Positions 42,319-52,139 of a DNA stretch of 64,000 bases are shown one piece after another. Numbering within the stretch: position 1 is the first letter of the stretch; every line of letters begins with the position of its first letter. The DNA is taken from positions 46,905,501 to 46,969,500 of the forward strand of contig NC_088918.1 of NCBI RefSeq assembly GCF_963576675.1, written 5' to 3'. This DNA is from Euphorbia lathyris. Its lineage: Eukaryota; Streptophyta; Magnoliopsida; Malpighiales; Euphorbiaceae. A model generated the notes under the pieces. It was not told where the DNA came from and made no database searches. It saw nothing but the letters and a program-made list of their open reading frames with translations. The position numbers and the translations under genes were made by a program.

Positions 42319-45300
42319 GGCACGGATCCCAATGCAAGGGGGAGGGAAATTTTGGGAGCTTTCTCACTCTAAACATTTTTAGAGAGAGAAAGTCAATTTT
42401 TTGGAGAAAATATTTTTTTTCCCAAAAAAAATCCAAATTTTCCAAAGTTAAATTTTTACTAAAAAAACACAAAAAAAAAAACGAAAAATCACGACTCGTG
42501 GAATCAATCGGCTTCAACTGTCAGATACCGAATTTAAGGTATTATCCGAGGACTAGACTCTTTTATTTTATTTAATTTATTTTCTTCTTCTATTTATTTT
42601 TTATGTTATAGTTTTTATTTATTTAGTTATTCATTTATTTTATCACGTTTTATCTAATTAGCATATTTATTTAATTCTCGTCTCGTGTTGAATAAAATTC
42701 GGTTTTGTTTTAAAATAAAAAACCTCGTTTTGATATCCCAATACGAACCGTGATCCGATAAAAAGGTAGTTCGGGTATTGAAAACGTTGTAATTATAAGT
42801 TTTAATTCAAAGAACTTCCAAATAACGTTTTAAAATAAAAACGTCGTTTTAGAAATTTCCGTTATTGACTATGATCCATTTTTGGTAGTTCGGAAATCCA
42901 AAACGATTGAATTAGATTTAATTTAAAGCTTTTGAATAAATCTGGAAATAATTGGAGTGCTGCTGTAATTTGCCGTTTCTGTCACTAATTGCTGTTTACC
43001 GATGGATTTTCCGTCGGTAAATCTGCCAGAATGTAAAAAATGCCATTTTAGTCCATTTTTCTTAACCTTCAAGCTTTTAATCCTTTATACATATATGTAT
43101 AGTTATGTAATATATGTTTTCAAATTATTTTAGACATTTAGTATGTATAATTATTTAGGATATTTTTATATCACTTTTCATTCTATTTTTAATTATAAGT
43201 ATATGTATATATATATATTCTCTTTTTCATTCATTTGAGTTATATTAGACCCTATTTTGAAGATTATTTACTTGGGCATTTTGGGAAATAATCAATAGAT
43301 ATTAGTATATGTTATTTTTTGATATTCAAAACTATAATAGTTATGTATATATGTAGTTTTGGGATATTTGGGTTATTTTATTGGTTATTGAATGAAATTG
43401 TTTTGGGTAAATGTTAGGTTCTTATTTATGAGATTTATTTACTATTTTCACATCTTTAAAGTATAAATGTATTTTATCTAATATTTTCATATATGTATTA
43501 TATAGTTTCCTTTTATTAACTTTTATTTTCATATTCTCTTTTTGATTTAAATGTATATATATATATGCTAGAATTACTTTCTTTATTCTTTTGGATCATT
43601 CATGGGTCCATGTTTCAAATGAGCTTTATTTGATTATGAATCTTGCTTTAAATGGGTTTATTATTGTAATTATAATAGGTAGAGAGAGTCCATTAAATAA
43701 GAGGGGAAAATAAATCAAAAGAAAGAGAGTTTTCAATTTGATTATTTAAACTAATGAATTTTTAGAGGTTCCTAATATAAATAAATGGAGTTGTTTTTTG
43801 TTAATATTTCAAATCGTTTCCAAAACACCACGTTTTAAAACCTTAATCCGTTCCAAAGGCGGATTAAGTGAACATTGTAATTAAAATCGCTTTCTTTGTG
43901 AATAATAGAGTTTTTGAATCATTTTCTTAAAGGATTTGTACAAAATAAAATTGACTTGTATGTTTAACCACGTTTTCTTAACTAAAGGTTTTTGTCTCAA
44001 ACGTTTCCAAAGCACTTGAGTCGCTCCGACGGTGACTCGAGTAAACTTCACTAATCGGGGTTTTAAAACGCATCTAAATCGTTCCAACGGTGATTAAGGT
44101 GCGAACCATGTAAATAAACTCGTTTTGGGGAAATAAGTTAGTGTAGAATAAACACACGGCATGACATTTAAATAAAGTTGTAAATAAATCACTTCTTTCT
44201 TCCCCCTTCTCTGTGTATGTATAATATAAATGGGTGATTCTTTACTAATATGGCTTTCCAATAATATATGCTCAAAACGGTTTCTGAAAAAAGAAAGAAA
44301 AGGTTTCAAATGAATTTTAAACTTAAAGAAGTATACGATTAGTCCGTTATCGCCTAACATGCTGAGTAGGAGGCCGGTGGTTCATAACCGGGCGATGTCG
44401 GGGTGCCTAGTAGCCTTTCTCCGGAAAGGAGCTAGCCTTCTCGGCTCGTACCTAAGTTTCCCGAACCCACACCGGTCTCCCGCAAGGGATCGGTGTTCAT
44501 TTTCCCATTCGTGGGTGGCGACTCTTCCATATCTCCGAGCTCCGGTCCTGCCGAGCAGCTTGATTCCACGATTGGTTGCTTTCGGCGCCAATCACCGCTT
44601 ACGTCGCCATGAGGTTGTCCACCCCCCGGTCCGCCCGAGAGATTAGGCCGCGGCACCTCGTCTAACACCCGCCTCCAAGATATATATGGCGTACAAATAG
44701 GAGTACGGTGTCATCTTGAGTATTTCCTCTTACGATCCGCCACACGGCACATAATAGGAATACGATGTCGTCTCGTAAGAGCTTCACTTATGATCCGCCA
44801 TAGTTGAAGATACGGTGTCGTGTCAGGGATTCTTACAAAGACCCGCCCAAGAGGGGATTCGCCTCGTATGGCAATCCGCCTCTAGAAGAAACAAATGATT
44901 ATACGATGTAACTCACTATCACTTAACTAGCATTAATGATAGCTCAGAACCTGCCAAAGCCTGGAGGTTAGAGGATGGAGTTAAACTACATTGAAAGAGC
45001 ATTACTCTTCATTAAAGAGAAGGTTATTACAGTTTTCACTCAAACCTATATAAATACCCTTGTAACATGACAATGGAGGTACACTTACACGCTCTTCTTA
45101 GCTTTGCTTTGTCATTATAGTTTATTCTCTTAAGAAGTTTACTGACTTAGGCATCGGAGTGCCCCCGACCGATCCCAACGGCGCCTCATAGGGACGCTTT
45201 ACGGTGTTGCTAAATCTACACAATATCAGTAACCTTGACACGTTCCATGGTTATAAGGAATTGACCACAGGATATAGATGATGAAGGATCGTATTATACT

Positions 45301-46184
45301 ACATCTAATGCGGAAAGGTTAACGTCAGTTTTCAACCCGACTTCTTATTTGCACTAGGGGAATCTCTTAGGTTCTGCTAGTAACAGCTCGCGAAGACATT
45401 CCGTTATATACATGTTGAAATTAATCAAGATGAATTAATTTCAAAGGCTATATACGGCTAGTAGCAATAAGGACCTAATGGGTCGCACATGGGACTTGGA
45501 ACCAGAGGACGAAACTGTAATTAGTGGGACATTGATGCATGGGCCGAAATTTGTAGTTAATTAGGGATAAATTAATTTAATTAATAATTATAATTAGATT
45601 ATAGTTGTGAATTAAATTAAAAGGTTATCTGATAATATTAATTAGATGTTTTAATGTGATTATAACTCTAATTAATTATCCCTAACATAAATTAAATGAC
45701 TAATTAGATTAGTGTTATTGTCTAAATATAATTAGTTATTATTTCGATAATAATAAGTATTTATTTATATAATTAGTAATTCTATTCCGAATAGGATTAT
45801 AATTAATTAATTAACTAATGCAACTAGGTTTAGGGTTTGAGAAGTCTATAAATAGACCCCTCTCCCTGCAAATTTCGGCCAACACGTAATTAAGAGGCTA
45901 AGGAACTGTTCCGGAATCATCCCGGCTTAATTACTATCTTTATTACTCTCTCTTTTATCTCGTGTTGATTCTTTTAGAGGCAGTCATTGCGATTGCTATT
46001 ATTAAGGTTGATTACTAACAGTTCTTCTTTTCTATGTTAATCATTTGTTCGTGGCTCACAGATTCAATCTAAGAGTTGTGGGCACTTCGTTTGTAACTGT
46101 AGATAGTTCGTCAGACAAGGTATTTCACTCTATCCCTCTTTATATGAAATAATAATTAACAGATCTTGGAAAAGATAAATAGAT

Positions 46185-47504
46185 AAAATTTTAGGGATAA
46201 GTACAAAAAAAAAAACATGTGGTTTAACTATTTTGCAAACGCGAACCCGTGGGTTTTTTTTTACAAATAGAGGTATATGTTAAACACCGTTAGCAAACAG
46301 AGACCAAATTGACTAACGGTGTTAAAATTCAAAGAAAAAAGAATTAATTTGGTCCTTATATTTATTTATTTCATAAATTAACCCCCCTAATTATCTAATT
46401 ATCACAAATAAACCTCAAAATCAAAAATAAAAATAAAAAATACTATCTTCTCAATCTCTTTTTAATTTTTAATTTTCCTTCTTCTCTCTCTTCTCTCTCT
46501 CCGCTCTATTAATTTCTCCCTCTAAAATCAATCGATTGAAGCACATTGAAAGGGATATTGATTAGTAAATGGATATTGATTTTTTTTTGTTATTGTTTTT
46601 CGTCCTTTAAAGGATGATTTCTGGTACTGATGATGATACATGTAATGTAATTTTTGTTTTTCACTGTACAACTCTATTACTAACTGTTATTTTTATTTCA
46701 TTTCATTTATGTCTTTCTTCTTTTCTGGGATTCTTACGCGCTATGTTATCTTTCTGACCAATTGTATCATCTCCAGCTCAAATCTTTATTATCCCTCCAT
46801 ATCCGATCTCAATTTTCTATTTCTAATTTTCATTTTCCATTTTTCTCCAACCTCACTGCTCAAAACAAATTAATGTTTTGACTATTTTCTAAAAAAAAAT
46901 GCCTGCTATTAGAGAATTTTAGTGTTCTTATACTATGGAATTAAATTCAATTAAGTGCTTTTACTGTCATCTAAAATTCAAGCCATCGGTGTCGAGTGTC
47001 GACGGTGGGTGAGGATTGAGGAAGAGCGAGGGAAGAGTAATTGAAGCGGCAGAAAAGGAGGAGCATGTGGATACGTTGAAAAAGTCTCTTATACTGTGAT
47101 ATTGCAGCAGTCTCTTCAATATCCATTTACTAATCAATATCCCTTTCGATGTGCTTCAATCGATTGATTTTAGAGGGAGAAATTAATAGAGCGGAGTGAG
47201 AGAAGACAGAGAAAGAAAAAGGAAAATTAAAAATTAAAAAGAGATGGAGAAGATGGTATTTTTTATTTTTATTTTTGATTTTGAGATTTATTTGTGATAA
47301 TTAGATAATTATGAGGGTTAATTTATGAAATAAATAAATATAAGAACCAAATTAACTATTTTCTCTTTGAATTTTAACAACGTTAGTCAATTTGGCCTCT
47401 GTTTGCTAATGGTGTTTAACACATACCTCTGTTTGTAAAAAAAAAAGCGTTTGCAAAATAGGTAAACCACAAGCATTTTTTTTTGTACTTATCCCAAAAT
47501 TTTA
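46185..47504. mobile_element. Mutator-like element with long terminal inverted repeats, non-autonomous
   Basis: The element proper is 46194-47495 (1302 bp), with the perfect 9-bp TSD AAAATTTTA (46185-46193 and 47496-47504). The ends are GGGATAAGTAC and GTACTTATCCC. The inverted repeats reach about 380 bp inward (to about 46580 and from about 47110) with scattered differences, and end around CAATATCC words. The 530-bp centre has no coding frame or transposase motif. Confidence 0.93.
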
Positions 47505-47546
47505 TTATTCCGTTGTGCCTAGACTTGTCTATTTTCCTACAACTCA

Positions 47547-47855
47547 AGCTTGATTTATCACCGATATAATTATGCTTGAATGCATATAGCTATTATATAC
47601 ATTTTGCAGCTACCATGAGTGTGTACCATACTTTCTATTTGTGATCCTATACATCTATCTAATCTTCGTATTGGGTCCGAGAGATGCTTTGGCCCACAAG
47701 CCGTAAGCGGACTCTAAGCTGCCATTATGACAATCCAAATTAGATATATGTCTCATATCAAAATACCGAGAACCTAATAGTAATCTAAAGGTTTGCTCTT
47801 TGATATTAAGTCTAGCATGAGGCATGACATAAACATTTCTTAATCTCTAACTTGT
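47547..47855. other. Flank between Copia-B and Athila-2
   Basis: These 310 bp belong to no recognised element. An inverted GTCCG...CGGAC pair spans about 47677-47713. No coding frame was seen. Together with 18421-19050 it may be part of the sequence Copia-B inserted into. Confidence 0.5.
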
Positions 47856-49425
47856 TGATAGCTCCCTATTTTATAGTGTTTTTATGATTGTTTTAGATTG
47901 TTTCCATTTGATTTCAGTATCATTTTGTTAGTTTTTAGTTAAATTCAGCATTTTCCGTTATTTATGGCATTTTCGGTATTTTCAGGACTATTTGAGCATT
48001 TCTGAACAGACCCTTTTAGAGCATTTCCGAACTATTCAGGGACCGTCGGAGCATGTTTGAGATTCACTAGGGACCATTAGAGCATATTTCAAAAGCCCAG
48101 GGACCTAAACGGATAAAAACCGAAAGTTCTGCCCCATTCTAGCGCTTGTCTCGTCGAGACACTTATGTGTCTCATCGAGACAGGTCCTCGTCTCGAAGAG
48201 ACACTGCCTGTCTCGACGAGACAAGGCGGGGAAAGGCGCAAAAACGCCTTTCCCTTGCTGAAATCTCGAATCATTAGCCTGGAAACCCCTTTTTAATTGT
48301 AGGAAATGCCTATTGTACCCCCGAGAGACCTAGGGTTTCACCCTATCTTTATAAATAAGGAGCTACTCTCAGTTCTTCGGGAAATTAGACATTTAGATTT
48401 CTATTAGCTTTCAGTACATTATTTTCCAGCTTTAAATTCAGTTCAGTTTAGCTTAGCTTTTTTTTAATTGAAGAACAAGCTCTACGGGTGAAGGATCTAC
48501 CTTGTTTACATTGTAATCAGACAAACGGGTTTTGGAATTTCTTTCTCCTTCCCTTTTATCTTTATTTACATTAATCAAGAATGTCTTCCATTATTCTTAT
48601 TTGCATATTTAATATGATTAGTTTGTCTATGAGCTAATCCCCATCCAATCTAGGATGAGGATGAAATTGGTTAAATGAATATGTATGATTAGGGCTTAGG
48701 GTTTATTGTATTCACTCTTGATTGATCAGATTATGCATGCTTAATGCCTAGATAATTCCAGGAATAGGATTATTGCTAGAATGAGACTTGATGACGATCA
48801 ACTAGCCTGTTTTGTATATATATTTGTGCCTAATGCCTATAAACCTGACATAGATAGGATAATAGATAGATGAGAACACGACCATGAAATTGTCTATACT
48901 GAATCCGTGTTAATCTGACCTCGCTAGAGACCACTAGGAGTATGGCTATGTGACTGGGCTACAGCTTTAGTCTTAATTGTCAAAGAAACTAATGCTTTGC
49001 ATGACCTAGGGTATATGCCTAATCAAGCCATCACCCGAATGCATGTGAATAGGTTAGATGGATCTTGATCACATTTGTCTTTCTTGCTAGGAAAATTACC
49101 AACAATCACTAGTAGAACATAAACCTGAAGTCCTAAAACCCATACTTAGGAGTTAACCAATGAATTCCCTATCCTAGGTTGTAACATCCACTGAATTACA
49201 ATCCACCCTGCGACTTGTTCTGTTTATTGCTTTCCTTAGATAGTTGTTTATTTTATTTGTTTCAAAACCAATTCATTATCAACTCCGCTAGATAGATAGA
49301 TTTACCCTTCGAATTTGCTGATTAGGATAATAGTCTTTGTGGTTCGATCTCGTGCTTAGCACAATATTACTTGTTGAGATAGGATACACTTGTCCTATTA
49401 ACTGCTATATATTTTACGAGCATCA
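47856..49425 (+). repeat. 5' LTR of Athila-2 (1570 bp)
   Basis: It starts TGATAGCTCCC and ends GAGCATCA, so the ends form a short inverted repeat. It contains four GTCTCG/CGAGAC palindromes (48147-48223) and a TATA box (TTTATAAATA, about 48348-48357). Confidence 0.85.
48147..48223. repeat. Four palindromes GTCTC(G)..(C)GAGAC in the Athila-2 LTR
   Basis: The hairpins are 48147-48161 (7-bp arms), 48168-48182 (6-bp arms), 48190-48202 (5-bp arms) and 48209-48223 (7-bp arms), with one to three central bases. They lie about 125 bp upstream of the TATA box. Confidence 0.93.
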
Positions 49426-49431
49426 AGTTTT

Positions 49432-49449
49432 TGGCGCCGTTGCCGGAGA
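49432..49449 (+). other. Primer-binding site of Athila-2, Asp-tRNA type
   Basis: TGGCGCCGTTGCCGGAGA lies six bases after the LTR end and has the Athila form. Confidence 0.9.
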
Positions 49450-49506
49450 CTATTGTAATTGTAATTAGCTTAAATTAGATTGGTATATTTGTTTATTTAG
49501 CTTCCT

Positions 49507-50586
49507 ATGAACTGACGTTCTCGGAGTCATTCTCCATTGCGATTTGATCCTGAAATTGATCGTGTTTCTCGCAGGTTAAGGAAAGAACGCAAGGCAGCCT
49601 TGATCAAACAGAGAGCCAACAAGGATTTTAACACAACAATCCCTGAGGAAAGTTGTGAACAAGAACCAATGACAGACCGATCTATCATGGAGTTGCTTAA
49701 GGAGAAGAGGCCTACTGCTACCTCTAGTATCCTTGATCCCAAGATCACCACGGCTTCCTTCGAGATCAAACAGGCAATGATACAGATGATCCATAATTCG
49801 AGTCAGTTTGGTGGGGATTGCCATGAAGACCCCAACGCACACCTCAACAAGTTCATGGAGTACTGCGACACCTTCAAGTGAAGGATGTGACACCCGAACA
49901 AGTCTTCTTGAAGCTGTTCAGATTCTCTTTGAAGGATGATGCTGTAGACTGGCTGAGCTCACTTGCACCAGGCTCTCTCACGGATTGGGAAACCACAATA
50001 GCCGTATTTCTGGCGAAATTTTTCCCTCCATCGAAGACTGCATAGTTCAAGAGCGACATCACATCGTTCCGGCAGTTTGAGAGTGAGAACCTGCATTTGG
50101 CTTGGGAGAGATTCTATAAACTGTTGAGGAGGTGCCCCCACCACAGATTTGAAGTGCACCATCTTGTTGATATGCTCTACTCAGGCATTACTTCAGCTAG
50201 CTGAGCTTCACTTGATGCCGCAGCGGGAGGTAACCTTTTCAACAAGACGACAGCTCAAGCTTATAGTTTGGTGAAGGAGCTGGTCGAGAGGAGTGCATAT
50301 TGGCAGATTGAGAAGCCAAGTCAGAGGAGGGGTGTGTTTGCTATTGCTGCCCCGAGTACACCTGCAGAACCTGATCCACAGATTGCAACACTGACATAAA
50401 AGATGGATCTCCTGGTAGCTCAGCTGAAGACACCAGAAGTAGGGGCAAAGTGCGAGGTTTGTAGTGGCGGGCAAAAGAACGTAGAGTGCCCGATGGTCAT
50501 TGAGCAGGTCAACTACATCAAGCAGTTCGGACCATACAACACCCCCTGGAGGGAAAATCATCTAGGCTTTAGTTGGTCCAAAATAT
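49507..50586 (+). pseudogene. Athila-2 gag, broken and truncated
   Basis: An early stop follows the first ATG (49507). From 49537 the frame reads LRFDPEIDRVSRRLRKE, then the gag core (HEDPNAHLNKFMEYCDTFK). A frameshift near 49880 continues it as KDVTPEQVFLKLFRFSLKD, FLAKFFPPSKTA and HLAWERFYKLLRRCPHH, with stops near 50042, 50202 and 50397. The end near 50586 still resembles Athila gag (VEQVNYI-like). No protease or polymerase remains. Confidence 0.85.
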
Positions 50587-52075
50587 TGAAACACCTTTCC
50601 ACATGATTTTGATTTGACAAAATTATTTAAGTTAATCCATGATTAAGGGACAATTAAATTTAAGTGCTTTGATTTAATTGTACTAATATGTTTGTTCAAT
50701 GTTGAGTATAAATATAAATGCAAATGGAAATAAAAAGTAAGACAGGACGAACTCAGCATGAGAACACAGCACAAGCTGAGTGGAATGTAACTCAGTGTGA
50801 TAGAAGATAAGTCATCTTCAGAACAGAAGCTTAAAGATCAAGCTAATCAACGAAGCTGAGTAAAACGGAACTCAGTATCAAAAGTAGTGAAGTCTTCTTG
50901 AGAACTATATCTTGCAAAACGAAGCTGACCATGGAAGCTGAGTAAAAGAGAACTCAGTATCTGAATTGGCAACAATCAAAGACAGCGGTTATCAAAGTCA
51001 AAATGAGTGATCTTCAGGACAGCACGAATGATCCGTTTGCTAAAAAACAAGATCCGACAACTGTCTGCACCAATAATAGAAACCTTAGAATTACGCAAAA
51101 GCCAATTTCGAGATGCATGGGTCAACTGTTCGTTAGCTAAAAGACGAACTGGTGCAAGAAGACGAAACCTGCAAGAAAAAGACAAACCTGACGACTGTGG
51201 AATTTAGACGACAAGATTGGCCTGCAAATATGAAGCTGACCAAAACATGTCGCCGGAAGGAGCCGTTTGAATCCAACGGATAACTCCAAATTCAAATCAT
51301 TAGGCTTCAGACTACAACTATAAAATGACAAGTTCATTCCTGGATCCTTTGCCGATTGTGAAAACAAAAAGAGAACAAAAGCATACATACAAAAAGCACA
51401 TCAATACAAGAAAGAGATCTTACACCAAATTTCTATTCCTGTGTAAAAGCTAGATTGATTTTGTAATCATCTAAAGTGTTCTTCATCTGAAAAGAACAAA
51501 TCTGTATCAATTGTAATAGTTGAGAGAGTGGTGCTGAGTACTCGGTTTGGTACTCAATGGTAGAGAAAATCTAAGTGCTGGGTTGTAGCGCTTAGTGGAG
51601 TTGAGTAGACGAATAGAGGACGGTACTCTTGCATATTCAACTGCCTTGTAAACGGTTTGTGCTCTACCTTTAAAGAGCTCAGTATTGGATTTAAAAAGCC
51701 CAGAGGGATTCTGGGGACTGGATGTAGGCGGAGAGGCCGAACCAGGATAAGTCGTGCTGAGTAATTTCTAACTCTCTTTCAATATATATTTGTATGTGTT
51801 GCTTGCTATATTTACTCAGTATATAAATTGCTTAAGCTGACACTGAGTAAATCAGAGTGCTGAGTTGGAAGCTGACCATAAAAGTGTCATTTCCCAACTC
51901 ACAAGTAAAACAGTTCTAGTCAGTATCTGACTAAAGCCGTCTTACGCCTCACTCGGCCGCGCTGACCAAAGCTGAGTTGTGAAACTCAAAGAATTAAATT
52001 AAGTCAGCGTAATTAAAGAGAAAAAGTTACATTAGTTCCTAACCCCCCCTTGGAACTAATCACACGGGACCAACA
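50587..52075 (+). repeat. 5' LTR of SIRE-B (1489 bp)
   Basis: It starts TGAAACACCTTTCC and ends GACCAACA. It is about 150 bp longer than the SIRE-A LTR because the U3 part differs. TATA is at about 51317-51326. The inverted pair TTAGTTCC/GGAACTAA (52032-52059) encloses only seven C. CTGAGT/ACTCAG words are frequent, with about seven between 50750 and 50965. Confidence 0.9.
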
Positions 52076-52077
52076 AG

Positions 52078-52090
52078 TGGTATCAGAGCC
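52078..52090 (+). other. Primer-binding site of SIRE-B, initiator Met-tRNA
   Basis: TGGTATCAGAGCC lies two bases after the LTR end, as in SIRE-A. Confidence 0.93.
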
Positions 52091-52139
52091 TAATAGCTCA
52101 CTACTCAAAGATATAACTATCTTGAGCTGATCCCGATAA

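Larger units (their letters stand above)
41640..44667 (+). mobile_element. Ogre-like (Tat lineage) solo LTR, 3028 bp
   Basis: It starts TGTAGACACCGAGTCGG and ends CGTCTAACA, with imperfect 5-bp flanks CTCGC (41635-41639) and CCCGC (44668-44672). The TGTAGACACC start and a TGGCGACTC word near the end (44514) are typical of large Ogre-type LTRs. No internal region follows, so it is a solo LTR left by LTR-LTR recombination. It has a GC-rich repeat block at its 5' side (41760-42300), a TATA box, then about 2 kb of AT-rich sequence, then a GC-rich 3' end (44350-44667). Confidence 0.85.
32190..45228 (+). mobile_element. Tat-lineage Ty3/gypsy element with an antisense gene
   Basis: The exact 5-bp TSD GTAAC flanks it (32185-32189 and 45229-45233). 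The LTRs start TGATAACAT and end AATATCA. The 5' LTR is 638 bp, and the 3' LTR is also 638 bp once a nested solo LTR and its TSD are removed. The interior encodes gag, protease, reverse transcriptase, RNase H, a second (archaeal-type) RNase H and integrase, then a long spacer and a minus-strand gene. The double RNase H and the antisense gene are marks of the Tat lineage. The two LTRs differ at roughly one base in twenty in the parts compared by eye, so the insertion is not recent. Confidence 0.93.
41558..45228 (+). repeat. 3' LTR of the Tat element, split by a solo LTR
   Basis: The parts are 41558-41639 and 44668-45228. Minus the nested 3028-bp solo LTR and one copy of its 5-bp TSD, 638 bp remain, equal to the 5' LTR. 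TATA is at about 45047-45058. Confidence 0.92.
19051..47541 (+). mobile_element. Copia-B: old Ty1/copia element expanded to 28.5 kb by nested insertions
   Basis: Its 5' LTR is 19051-26124 and its 3' LTR 31393-47541. Removing nested elements and their TSDs leaves 1791 bp and 1794 bp, which confirms the pairing. A Met-tRNA PBS follows the 5' LTR, and a purine tract (GTGGGAGAA) precedes the 3' LTR. The internal region (26125-31392) is a heavily decayed gag-pol. Possible TSD: AGTCA (19046-19050) and ACTCA (47542-47546), one mismatch. It is the oldest layer here, since four other elements lie inside it. Confidence 0.88.
31393..47541 (+). repeat. 3' LTR of Copia-B, split by two insertions
   Basis: The parts are 31393-32189, 45229-46193 and 47496-47541. 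The start TGTTGGGGTTTATG follows a purine tract. A TATA box is at about 45846-45855. The end is taken at CTACA (47537-47541), where a few extra bases (ATTTTC) separate it from the 5' LTR pattern. The net length of 1794 bp matches the 5' LTR. Confidence 0.82.
47856..50586 (+). mobile_element. Athila-2: Ty3/gypsy Athila-lineage element, 3' truncated by SIRE-B
   Basis: It has a 1570-bp LTR, an Asp-tRNA PBS and a broken Athila gag. Homology stops at 50586 where the SIRE-B LTR begins. It is a different family from Athila-1: the LTRs do not align and the gag is only distantly similar. Confidence 0.86.

Noticed and set aside
41714..42517. Long GC-rich open frames on both strands (about 267 codons minus, 140 codons plus)
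   Set aside because: They follow the 45-bp minisatellite and palindromes, have Arg/Ala-rich low-complexity translations, and no protein motif. They are a by-product of GC-rich repeats lacking stop codons.
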